Shown here in pieces: positions 9,204-18,063 of a DNA stretch of 26,074 nucleotides (position 1 is its first letter; every line of letters starts with the position of its first letter). A model generated the notes under the pieces. It made no database searches. It was not told where the DNA came from and saw only the letters and a program-made list of their open reading frames with translations. This DNA is from Labyrinthula sp. Ha. Taxonomy: Eukaryota; Sar; Bigyra; Labyrinthulida; Labyrinthulaceae. The position numbers were made by a program, and so were the translations under genes. The DNA lies in NCBI GenBank assembly GCA_015227615.1, contig JAALGZ010000113.1, positions 1 to 26,074 on the forward strand, in the 5' to 3' direction.

Positions 9204-10694
9204 TTACAATGTCAAATCAGTTCCTACCGTAATCCAATTTTTTCTTAAATTGTTATTTCTCCCAAATAATTCAACTTTCTTTCTATCAGAAGTAAAATGA
9301 TCATCAATTAATTCGTAAAATTCCACAGGTTTTTCAGAGTTTCCCCTTTTCAGACCAAATAAACATTCTGGACCAATGCATCTTCTTAACATTTTTCTCG
9401 GTAGTTCCCCTTTTACAGCAATCAAACATTCTTCTACACAACTTCCTACTACGGTTCCCAACGTCGTAACAACTTTTCCAGCTTTGCTTGTTTTTATCCA
9501 TAATATCCTACCTAGAAATACTAGATTATTGGTTTCCAATATCTTTAAAGCCACATGTCTTTTTTTGCACAAAGTCCATATAAAAAATAAAGTATCCTCA
9601 CCAAAAGCTTCTAAATTTATATTAGCCAACTTCTCATCTTCAATTGTATCATACACAATTCTGGGACCTCTTGTAGGATTGTCACTAAACATCTTATACG
9701 GTGGATCTATAACCACCACATCACTAGAGATATTCTTCTTAGCCAAATATTCAAATACATCCATCTTTAAAGCTTTTGCACCAGAAGACCTCTTCCATAA
9801 GTAGCAGGTAAAATTCAACTTGAAATCCTCCACTTTCACTAAATTAACTGTTCTGGAAAATTCCATTCTTAACTCGGAATCTACTACTGGCAAATCATAT
9901 GTAGCTTTAACGAGTTCTTTCAATTTTTCTAACCTGTCGCGAATAGTAGCATGCCTCCTCTGCACATTTATAACCAAATCGTTTATCGTCAATATCAAGT
10001 CTTCAAGAGAACCTTTCCTTTGCGGATAAGTGTTCCACTTCATATCTTTCTTTTTACATTCAATAGCATATTTCTTCATCTTGATCAGTCCTTTTACAGT
10101 AGTTGCGTTGAACGTTATTTTTAAATACTCATCCATGTTTTTGTTATCTTCATGCATCTTAACATATCTCCATCTGGTAAAAATATTTTTCATTTTCTTC
10201 TTTCTCAAAGTCATTGACATCCTTAACTTAATATAGCTTCCACCTGAATTCTTCATACTATCATTTCTCACTTTCAGGATATCTACTCTTAGGCCGTGGT
10301 ACTCTTCCAGGCTCTGCTTCATCATAGTTCGTTGTAACTTGGTGTAGACTTGCTGCTTATTTTTTCCAGGCAGATATTCTCTTATCTTCTGAAAATCTCC
10401 CATTCCAAAACTCATAATAACTAGACGCAAAGTCTGCTCCTCAAATAAACTCCAGTTATTCTGAAACCAATTCCCAAACGAATCTATTATAATCTTTGCC
10501 TCAAACTTCTTCGTTAAATCAGATATATCTAAACTTTCTCGAATCTTTGTAACATGACCTACAAAATAAGGACTTTCAGGATACAAAATTCTTAAATATT
10601 CCATACACTCAACTTTTAGCGTATTAACATCGTCCTTCAAAAAACAACTACTAACTTTGGGATATCTTCCATCATAATAGTTGTAGGTTCCCAA
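9204..10694 (-). CDS. Element-borne MT-A70 adenine-N6 methyltransferase with Myb/SANT-like domain
   Basis: An open stretch of ~496 codons inside the LTR element, downstream of the integrase. Residues ~310-490 form an MT-A70 domain: catalytic/cofactor motif DPPY (330-333; DPPW in METTL3 and most kin), LFFIWT, GRILWIKTSKAGK, VEECLIAVKG, SEKPVEFYELID and the closing VELFGRNNNLRKNWITVG, matching the family's ELFGR..N.R.GW.T.G end. Residues ~80-125 look like a Myb/SANT domain (NWSLFEEQTLRLVIMSFG, then GDFQKIREYLPGK and QQVYTKLQR). A basic, probably helical middle (~155-265) follows. The family transfers methyl from S-adenosylmethionine to N6 of adenine in RNA or DNA; the substrate here is unknown, and the Myb-like part hints at DNA or chromatin. 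The first codon of this frame is not ATG, so the N-terminal limit is uncertain. I am sure of the MT-A70 fold and fairly sure of the Myb-like domain. Confidence 0.88.
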   Translation of the reverse strand: MGTYNYYDGRYPKVSSCFLKDDVNTLKVECMEYLRILYPESPYFVGHVTKIRESLDISDLTKKFEAKIIIDSFGNWFQNNWSLFEEQTLRLVIMSFGMGDFQKIREYLPGKNKQQVYTKLQRTMMKQSLEEYHGLRVDILKVRNDSMKNSGGSYIKLRMSMTLRKKKMKNIFTRWRYVKMHEDNKNMDEYLKITFNATTVKGLIKMKKYAIECKKKDMKWNTYPQRKGSLEDLILTINDLVINVQRRHATIRDRLEKLKELVKATYDLPVVDSELRMEFSRTVNLVKVEDFKLNFTCYLWKRSSGAKALKMDVFEYLAKKNISSDVVVIDPPYKMFSDNPTRGPRIVYDTIEDEKLANINLEAFGEDTLFFIWTLCKKRHVALKILETNNLVFLGRILWIKTSKAGKVVTTLGTVVGSCVEECLIAVKGELPRKMLRRCIGPECLFGLKRGNSEKPVEFYELIDDHFTSDRKKVELFGRNNNLRKNWITVGTDLTL

Positions 10695-10804
10695 GTGTTA
10701 TAAGCCTCCGAAAATCCCTTCGACTGTATACTAAATTTAAACTCACCTTCCTTTGTCTTTTCAAGATCACAAATTCTTTCCACTCCCAGCTTACCACGAT
10801 CCAT
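10675..10804 (-). other. Chromodomain-like segment of the LTR element
   Basis: Starting at an ATG (10804) a few codons beyond the integrase stop, the minus strand encodes a short chromodomain-like stretch: VERICDLEKT, then GEFKFSIQ and the signature GFSEAYNTWEP. It fits the chromodomain pattern in which an aromatic/basic strand is followed by KG.......TWEP. Chromodomains bind methylated histone tails, and chromoviruses use them to steer integration. Here it lies between integrase and methyltransferase and may have belonged to the methyltransferase ORF and not the integrase ORF. The 3' limit is approximate. Confidence 0.72.
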
Positions 10805-10816
10805 AATATACACTGC

Positions 10817-11740
10817 TCAAGTTGAAGCGTTAGAGATAAACGCACTTGGCGCAAATGGAATCATCAAACAAGGATGGTATGTCTTCTTCTGCCCATAAAG
10901 ATCCTCAACTACGTAAAGGTGTTCCGAAATGATATCTTTCACCTGAAAAGGGCCAGTCCACTTCAGTTTGCTCTTATTCTTGTTCTTTGCACCCACACCT
11001 TTTTCTGATAATAAAATATATTCTCCAGGATGAAATTGAATAGGGTGCGTCTTGCGATTCTTTCGAAAGTTACTCTTCTTTGTGTGTTCATAGCCTTTAG
11101 AGAATGCTTCTCGTTGATATTCTTCGATATCTGCTACCAACTTGCTTAATTCCTGTTTTAATCTTCCTAAGTCACGTTTCGTCATGTCCATAAATCCTTC
11201 TCCTAAAGCAGCATGTTGTGTTTTTATTCCATGCAGCAAGTGAAACGGTGTAAAATTTTTAGAACCTCTGCAAGTTAAAGGTGTAGAATTCATAAATCCT
11301 TGAATCATGTGTATCAACTTGGGCCATTCGTTACTCCCTAAGCCAAATTCAGATACTAAAGATCGCATATTCCGCAGAATGTTACGATTTTGAACCTCCA
11401 CGGTTCCAGCGGTTTGTGAGACGTATGTTGCTGTCATCTTATGCGATCCACCACTTTGAACTATGAACTTTTTAACTACCATAATCCCAAAATGGCTTCC
11501 TTGGTCGCTAACTAATACGAACTTAGGACCTAGTTGAAAGCTCGCATGAAATTTCCATAACCCTTCTAAGACCGCATTAGCATCTATCACCGATGTAAAA
11601 GATAAGGAAGTTATCCTCGTTAAACTATCTATTATTGTTAAAATCCATCCACATGAGTTCACATACAGGAAGTCTGCATAAATAATATCTCTTGCTTTAG
11701 CTCCAAATTCAGTGATATTGAGAGGACGTTTAACAATCAA
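10817..11740 (-). CDS. Integrase, DDE core and GPF C-terminal domain (LTR element fossil)
   Basis: An open stretch of about 307 codons showing a retroviral-type integrase core. The first catalytic Asp is in IIYADFLYV, the second in LVSDQGSHFG and the Glu in GTVEVQNRNI, with spacing typical of Ty3/gypsy. Later residues carry the GPY/F-type module: FHPGEYILLSEKGVG, then KLKWTGPFQVKDI and LYVVEDLYGQKKTYHP. The enzyme joins cDNA to host DNA. The first codon is not ATG, as expected for part of a polyprotein. The chromodomain-like segment follows directly downstream, as in chromoviruses. Confidence 0.9.
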   Translation of the reverse strand: MIVKRPLNITEFGAKARDIIYADFLYVNSCGWILTIIDSLTRITSLSFTSVIDANAVLEGLWKFHASFQLGPKFVLVSDQGSHFGIMVVKKFIVQSGGSHKMTATYVSQTAGTVEVQNRNILRNMRSLVSEFGLGSNEWPKLIHMIQGFMNSTPLTCRGSKNFTPFHLLHGIKTQHAALGEGFMDMTKRDLGRLKQELSKLVADIEEYQREAFSKGYEHTKKSNFRKNRKTHPIQFHPGEYILLSEKGVGAKNKNKSKLKWTGPFQVKDIISEHLYVVEDLYGQKKTYHPCLMIPFAPSAFISNAST

Positions 11741-11764
11741 ACTTCTTCTTTGACAATGTAAGCA

Positions 11765-12076
11765 CTATTTTCTCATCCCGTCCATAGTATCCTTGAGACA
11801 TTTATTTAATCCATCTTGAACTATGTAGTTTCCCTTTAAAAACTTCAATTCGTTCTTTCTGGCACCATGATTATAAATTGAGTGATCATGAAAAGTCGCA
11901 GGAGGTAGCAAAGACTGCGCTAAAATAATCTTACCATCTTTCTTCATAACTTCTGTAATATCTGGAAAATCACGTTGTTGCATCTTAAAAATAAATACCT
12001 GATCCATTTCCCCCCAACATGCTGCAACTGGATCATTGAGAGACGGGTGTCTCTTTGAAACATGATACGTGTCCAC
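11765..12076 (-). CDS. Integrase N-terminal zinc-binding region (LTR element fossil)
   Basis: An open stretch of about 103 codons matching the lead-in and zinc-binding part of Ty3/gypsy integrases: LLPPATFHDHSIYNHG, then ELKFLKGNYIVQDG and a following Cys. It carries the paired histidines of the HHCC fold and sits immediately before the integrase core, the normal order. The earlier part (KRHPSLNDPVAA) resembles the join between RNase H and integrase in such polyproteins; that is a weaker reading. It is part of the decayed polyprotein. Confidence 0.72.
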   Translation of the reverse strand: MDTYHVSKRHPSLNDPVAACWGEMDQVFIFKMQQRDFPDITEVMKKDGKIILAQSLLPPATFHDHSIYNHGARKNELKFLKGNYIVQDGLNKCLKDTMDGMRK

Positions 12077-12318
12077 TTCTTCCTTCTTTCAATGTAATTC
12101 TTCCACTCTTGATTCAACATCTCTTCGCTTGGTCGACTCGCTTTTGGTTCATTATCTTTCCTACATCTAGAAGAATGATGTCTAAAATGGAAACAATGGC
12201 TACAAAGAAACTTTTCCAAATAGATAGTCTTCAGTTCTTTAACTGGAATTGTCTCCTTAGGCTGCACCATCTTCATTTTTGTCTCCATCTTCAGAAACGC
12301 CTTCGCCCTGTTCAACAT
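11944..12318 (-). CDS. Gag nucleocapsid-like region with CCHC zinc knuckle (LTR element fossil)
   Basis: About 124 codons containing CSHCFHFRHHSSRC, which fits C-x2-C-x4-H-x4-C exactly, the retroviral nucleocapsid zinc knuckle that binds genomic RNA. It is preceded by a basic stretch (FLKMETKMKMVQPKE), as usual for nucleocapsid. It lies between the Gag-like ORF and the integrase. The C-terminal part of this open stretch does not look like a conserved protein. Confidence 0.72.
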   Translation of the reverse strand: MLNRAKAFLKMETKMKMVQPKETIPVKELKTIYLEKFLCSHCFHFRHHSSRCRKDNEPKASRPSEEMLNQEWKNYIERRKKWTRIMFQRDTRLSMIQLQHVGGKWIRYLFLRCNNVIFQILQKL

Positions 12319-12470
12319 ATGCTCAGGTGGAATACTTCTAATAATATACTCTTTTGACTTCTTCCTATCACCTTCCCTTAATGCCGATTGATTTTACACA
12401 TCCGCTTGTCTCACCCATATATATATTCGGGGAGCAAGCTAATGATAGCCTTTGCTATACTTTTGGGCTT

Positions 12471-12947
12471 CTAATCGGTTCCTCTAAGCAACCTTTCCAG
12501 TAGTTCTTTGACCTTGTTAAATAAAGCTTCAATTGCTTCCTCTTCCCTCACATCTGTATCGAAGCTTATGTGTTCCTTTATCAAATCAGTTACCGTTTTA
12601 AAGTTCCTGAGCTTCTGTTCATACATCTTCTCCGTCAGGTATCCCACGACAACCAGGTTACTTCCTAACTTCTTCAAGCATTTCATATGATAATGCACCT
12701 TTTTTCCTAATCGCTGGGTTAGATCCGCTGATTGCTGCTGCTTGGGCGCTAAACGATCATACTCGTGCAAGAATCTCTCAATGTCCTTCGGTTCAAAGTC
12801 TTCAAGTTGTTTGATTTCAATCTGGGATCTATTTAAAATGCCTTTGATAATATCCGAAAAACTGGTTAATTGTTGTGTGCTTAGCTCCTCGAACATCTTT
12901 GTTACTTGAGCTGCATTTAGAGGTCGATTATTCTCCTCATTCGACAT
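12471..12947 (-). CDS. Gag-like protein of the LTR element
   Basis: A 158-codon ORF with a true ATG at 12947, 85 bases inside the 5' LTR, so it is the first ORF of the element. It is highly charged and mostly helical in appearance (FEELSTQQLTSFSDIIKGI, then DIERFLHEYDRLAP and IEALFNKVKELLERLLRG at the end). I do not recognise a specific capsid motif. The call rests on position right after the LTR, size, and the zinc knuckle that follows. It is shorter than most Ty3/gypsy Gag proteins. Confidence 0.6.
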   Translation of the reverse strand: MSNEENNRPLNAAQVTKMFEELSTQQLTSFSDIIKGILNRSQIEIKQLEDFEPKDIERFLHEYDRLAPKQQQSADLTQRLGKKVHYHMKCLKKLGSNLVVVGYLTEKMYEQKLRNFKTVTDLIKEHISFDTDVREEEAIEALFNKVKELLERLLRGTD

Positions 12948-13018
12948 ATTTTATGAGCTTATTCTTTCAGCTAAATTTATTTCTGCAGAATGATACAAAG
13001 ACACAAGGAAAATCGTTT

Positions 13019-13034
13019 CAATATTGCAATATTG
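13019..13034. other. 16-base perfect palindrome at the 5' LTR inner edge
   Basis: CAATATTGCAATATTG is its own reverse complement and straddles the junction between 5' LTR and internal leader, where a primer-binding site is expected. I find no match to a tRNA 3' end here (no TGG start). Whether the palindrome has a role in priming is unknown. Confidence 0.5.
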
Positions 13035-13361
13035 AGGTTTTTCGTCTACTTGATACAAAATAATTCCAGTCGACGCGGCCACACTTGTGTTAAAATATAA
13101 AAATATTTTGCTGCAGTCAATATATATATGCAGTAAATAACTCGAGGGTAGAAAGAACAATAAATTTCTTCTTTGACTTTTTTAGCACAATTAACTGATT
13201 AACGGTTAGGTTTTTTTTCTCAGAAAATGTATATATCCCTGTATTTCAAAACACGCAATTTTTTCAACTAATACTAGCTGACGTCGCATCATATATTTCA
13301 TATCATGACATAATAGTGAAGAGCATAGCAATATAGCGACCAACCAACTGGTACTTGAACA
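13033..13361 (-). repeat. 5' LTR of the chromovirus-like element
   Basis: This 329-base direct repeat of 8823-9146 begins TGTTCAAG and ends CCTCA in element orientation. A TATATATAT run near 13119-13128 could serve as a TATA box for element transcription on the minus strand; this is inference from position. Differences from the other LTR are scattered substitutions and small length changes in T and AT runs. Confidence 0.9.
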
Positions 13362-16300
13362 CTGCACAAATACTTCAACCAAAATTTTGGTTCCAAACAA
13401 AGAACAGAAATACAACAATGTGACAAAACGTATGAAAACTAAGCGCTAAAGAGTGTAATTATTTATTTACCTTGTTCATTTTTTAGGGTTTGTAGAAGTT
13501 AGAGTCTAAAGAATACTTTGCTTGCTCAAGTTAATTTTACAATACTTTTACTTTTAAGTTTTTCTATGTTGTTGATGTTAGAGCGAAAAGAAGAAGAAAC
13601 CTGAAGGATAAGAACCCTTAAAATAATCTAATAGACTAAATTATTACTACTAAATTTCATTTCTTAATGTTTTAACAAAACTCTCGAGGTTCTCAAGTCA
13701 CACGTTAGCATGAACGTATCATCTTGATGTGAATTCTTCCCATCAAATTCAACCTTTGCAACAGAAAATTCTCTTTAGGTACTGACAGAGATAAACTGCG
13801 CTGCCAAGATTTTATTTCTCAGCTTGAAAGTGTTCATTTTGATTTCATCAGCCAGAGTTTAAAGCTTCCATTCCACATATTTTACTGGTATATTGTAGGA
13901 GCTGCTAGGTTGCTTCAGTTTTTCCTAAGCGTGATATTCAATTAATAACACTCGATCGATCTTAATTTTCCTGATCCAACATCTTGAAAACACTTTCTGT
14001 AACCTTGAAAACATGAAGTAGTTGTCTAGATGATTTCCCCCCACGTTCAAATATATATTTCTTCCTTTTCAGCGATATGTAAAGCTAGATTTCTCTATGG
14101 ATTTAGGTTCACCTAAGTAGCTTCAATGCTTTTGTAAATCTCTACCTTTTCATGTGCACTAGAATATTGTTGACTAAGATTATACAACAGTATAGAATCA
14201 TTCATCATTTTGAGTCTATGCATATCTTCAATATTTCCATCACTTTGGGTATCCACTCACTCAATCTTCACGGAGTTATCTACAAATATGAGATCTCTTG
14301 CTTATTTCCTGATTTGTGTTGGTTTTATTTGATTGGCGGTAATGTAATATTGAGTTCATTTGAATATAGGAGAAGTATGAAAATACCAAAAAGTAGAAGA
14401 GTTTTCAAATAGGTTGAAATTAAAGTTAGAACATATAAATAGAACCATTGAAATTTAATGGTTTTGTTATTTAAAAATATATTAAATGCGTTCTAGAAAA
14501 GAAAGAGCAAGGTATTTAATTTGTAAAAACAAAAATACCACTTTTTTTCATAAATACGTCAGAAAAACGACCACAATATGACTTTTTTCAATAACCAAAA
14601 GCGTAAGTTTCCTCTAAGCTATACTAGTCTTTTTCGTGTCAATTTATATGTATTCCTAATCATTTTATCATATGTAAAATTCAAAAAAACATATATTTTT
14701 ATATAGGAAATTGTAATAATATGACAGAGATTTGTATAATTAAAACTAATAAAAACTTCAAACTTTATTTTTTCCTTTTTAAAGCTCTTTGAAATTGATT
14801 TCAAATAAGGTTAGAGTCAAAGTTTATGATATTTGACATCTTTGAAGTTCAGTTTTGGTTATTTTAAAGTTGAGTTTGGAGTAAAGTTAAATTAAGCCGA
14901 ATAACTATTACTGAAATTGATAGGGAAGTTCTTCAAGTTCCCTCAAACAAAACTCGGAGGTACCCTAAATCATCAATACCTCTGGGTGACTACCATTTCT
15001 CAGGATGTTTTGTTACTTGCTATCACGCATTCTGGAATATTTGACATTTAAGGGTATCCTTTTTCAGAGTTTCTGAGATCTTGGAACTAGGACACATTGT
15101 TAGGAAGTCTATACAGAATACTTCAATTCTCAAAAAAAAATGTTTCTAGATCTAAATTCACCCATTATTTCAACTTTTGAGCTCTGTTTGGACTCTAGAC
15201 GAGTATTTCTTGAGGTATTACACGGGTTGAAGTTTATAAGAACAGCATTATAACCCAATATCGACTTTTCCTTAAAAAAACATGACAAAATTCCTAAAAA
15301 CTAAAAATAAAGGTATCAGGTCGTATTTATTAGTTTTTGGGGCTCTTTAGTGCAAAAAAATTATATAATTATAGCAAAAGTGAGTGATTTCGTATTTTCA
15401 GATGTGCAGATTTTCAACATTTGACATTTCTGAGTGAAGTTTAGCTCATTTACAGTTAACTAGAAAAGAAATATCCCGAGAAATGATTTGAGAAGTCAGT
15501 TTTGGTAAATTCTAGGGGTCTGGGAAGAATCAAATCATCTATGGAGGTGTTGTTCGTGTTGTTACGTTTGAATGTATGTTTTTAGAGACCTTTATACTTA
15601 GTCAAAAGGACCCTTAAAATTAGCCATTTTTAGTATTTAAAGTGCTCATCCTTATCAAATACCTTGAAAAAATACATGGTTAGAAAGCCTTTTTTAATGT
15701 GAAACAGATTGTGAGTGATAATATTGTATTTGAGGAAGATTTCGTGAAAAAACTAAGAAATACTATATGCGTTATTTTATGTAATCGTGGTTCTTTTATA
15801 CTTTATATTGCTTTAATCCTCTAAATTTTTATGTTATTAAGTACTAGATTTAGTTTAAAATATGTATTCAGCTTTGTAGAAGAGTTGAAAAGGTATTGTT
15901 GATTATATGGCCATTATACTGCATTTTTGATTGAATCGATGATAAATTTTCCAACACCCCGTAATAGCAAAAACCATAAAACAATATTGCTTGCTACAAG
16001 ATTAAATTTAAATGTAAGGCATAACCTTGACAGTTTACAGAGGTTGTGTAGCCTTTTGATTCATTGTTTTCTGGTTGATGTAAAATGATTTAGCTATGAT
16101 TTTGTGGTATTCAGTGTCTTACATGAATTTATTCTTTCTAAATTCTATATTCTTTTATATGGTTTGAAATATATTTAACAAAGCTTCTCAAAAATCGTAT
16201 TTTGTTTTTAATAACGCAAATAATTCGCTGAGAAATAAACTTTACAATTATTTAGAAATTCATCTAAGAAACAGGATGGTGTGAAAAGAACAAAATAGAA

Positions 16301-17877
16301 AAGCATCTTTCAGGCCTCAAATTAAAAAATTTAAAAACAAGCTGTGAGAAACAACATTGAAGATAAGATAGATAAGTTACAATTGTGGTTTACATATAAA
16401 ATAAGCGAGATAAAAGAGAAAGAAAAATATGACTTGAAATTGATCAATGTTTTCAAGTATAGAAATAATTAGTTTAACCCTAGTATTTCCAGCTAAAAGA
16501 AAATAACAAAGCTACAATATCTTGAGACCAACTGTTCAAAGTATCTTAAAGCCTTATTTGGCTTAAAAACACGGAATAGTGACAGAGAAAAATAGCTCTT
16601 ACTGAGGAAAATCTTCCTATGCTAAATCTTGCCTTGATATTCGGATATTAACACGTACATAACTCGTGATTTACTTCTTAAAAAACGAAACCCATATATT
16701 TTTGAGTGCATAGGAAATTGAAATATCTTTTGAATGATTTATTTTAGATTTTCTGAAAAGGAGTTTAAGTCAAGATACATATATTTCTATATGAAAATTA
16801 TGCAAAATTTTTGCTATCTCGAAGAAATATATTCTGTTTTGAGAAAGTTAAGATTAGTTTGAGCTATTTAAATTAATCTATTTTGAAAACTCTTGCAGAG
16901 AGCCTTTTAGATAAGTGTATAAAATTTTCAGAAACAAAGTTTGGATAGTGATAGAGTCATTTTCATATGAAGATCATATAGTAATCATGCTAACATGTTC
17001 AGTATTTTTTGTTTTTTGTCAAGTTAAGTTAGTAAAAAGTCAAAACAGACTAGATAATTAGAATTAGAAACAGAAGAAGCTTTGAATGATGTATTTTAGT
17101 CTTTATTACTCTTAGTTGTTGCTTAGTGTTAGTGGAATTGGAATGTGAAAATTTTGGGCAATATTGGGTCATAAATGATTTCTTCTCGAGAAGGTTTGTC
17201 TTGTTATCACGATAAACACGCCAACTCGGAGCTCATAGAAGGGTGGTTTTAGAATTTTATAACTATGAAATAAATATATCTAAGATTAGGAACAATTATA
17301 TAATAGTTTTAGAAGAGCAGTAAGAAGAAAGAAATTTGGGTAGTTTGCAGTAAAAAATTCCAATAAGAAACAAATGAGCCTATCAAAATTATGCTTTTAT
17401 CAATTTGAAGAATTTGGCAACGTCCATGTAGATCTTTCCTTTTTTATGCCCCGATCTGTTAATGTTCTTATTACATAAGTATTCTTGTGCCTCAGTTGAA
17501 TATTAGTCTTAGAAGTACGCCTTAGCAAATCCAGTATTTGCAGTATGGCTCTTACGAAATAACTCCAGTGTAACAAATACTTTGATAGTAAAGTTTTCTA
17601 CATCCTGTATTACGAAAAATGTAGCCACTTTCCTAACAATCCACTGCCCATGAATTCCTTTTAACGTATACTCAATTTATTGCAACTTATTTTATGATTA
17701 TGTCTCGATTCAGAAAGGTTTCAGACTTACTCCCTGTTAAGAATGTATCCTTTCTTATTTTCTTAAGCCTAACACCCATTTTCAACAAAATCGAAATAAT
17801 ATCATTCTTTTCAAACATTCCTTCAAAATTATAGTGCTGAGTTATTTGCTTTTGAAACTAAATTTACTGTTTAAAAT
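13362..17877. other. Long AT-rich intergenic stretch, no gene recognised
   Basis: About 4.5 kb with no reading frame above ~90 codons and no domain I can recognise. It has many A and T runs. I see no tRNA, LTR or inverted-repeat transposon. The right part should contain the promoter of the adenylyl cyclase gene, but no definite TATA or CCAAT element stands out. Confidence 0.6.
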
Positions 17878-18063
17878 ATGGAAAATATCAACGTTACCGT
17901 TAAAAAAATACAATTGAGAAAGATAAGAACTAAAAACATATGCAAAGGCCACATCCTCCAGATCCAAAGAAAAGAGCCGAGCCTTCTGCTATTAGACCAG
18001 GTTTCCCTAGTTATCGAATGTCGGGTCAATTTGGTAGTCAGAGAACTGTCAGCGACGTCTTAA
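17878..18063 (+). promoter_or_regulatory. Possible upstream ORF overlapping the cyclase start
   Basis: An ATG at 17878 opens a 61-codon frame that runs out of frame across the cyclase ATG at 17940. Its context has A at -3 and G at +4, whereas the cyclase ATG has C at -3 and C at +4. If transcription starts upstream of 17878, this overlapping uORF would reduce cyclase translation by diverting scanning ribosomes. If it starts between 17880 and 17940 it is irrelevant. The encoded peptide looks like no known protein. Confidence 0.35.

Larger units (their letters stand above)
8823..13361 (-). mobile_element. LTR retroelement (chromovirus-like, Ty3/gypsy kin) carrying an MT-A70 methyltransferase
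   Basis: A 4.5-kb element read on the minus strand, bounded by direct repeats that begin TG and end CA in element orientation, with a purine-rich tract directly before the 3' LTR. Parts in order are: 5' LTR, short leader, Gag-like protein, CCHC zinc knuckle, integrase (zinc-binding, DDE core, GPF motif), chromodomain, Myb/SANT-like plus MT-A70 methyltransferase, 3' LTR. A chromodomain next to a GPY/F integrase marks the chromovirus branch. I recognise no protease, reverse transcriptase or RNase H in this copy. It is broken, with roughly four or five breaks, and would be non-autonomous. The LTRs differ by about 17 substitutions plus a few small gaps over ~325 bases, so insertion is old but not ancient. 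No target duplication is evident at the outer edges. Confidence 0.87.

Noticed and set aside
9376-10236. Plus-strand frames opposite the methyltransferase
   Set aside because: They are antisense shadows; the minus-strand reading carries the MT-A70 motifs.
13005-13032. tRNA-type primer-binding site next to the 5' LTR
   Set aside because: The sequence after the LTR does not begin TGG and matches no tRNA 3' end I can recall. Only a palindrome is present.
13010-13350. Tf1-like self-priming pairing between leader and LTR RNA
   Set aside because: The best complementarity I found was about seven bases (ATATTGC with GCAATAT), too short and too AT-rich to claim.
9204-13361. Alternative reading as a Ginger-type or Polinton DNA transposon with a gypsy-like integrase
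   Set aside because: Direct TG...CA repeats, a polypurine tract, a zinc knuckle and a Gag-like ORF fit an LTR retroelement. No terminal inverted repeats or polymerase B/ATPase genes are seen.
14152-14412. 86-codon ATG-started frame in the long intergenic region
   Set aside because: Hydrophobic, low-complexity translation with no family resemblance and no supporting context.
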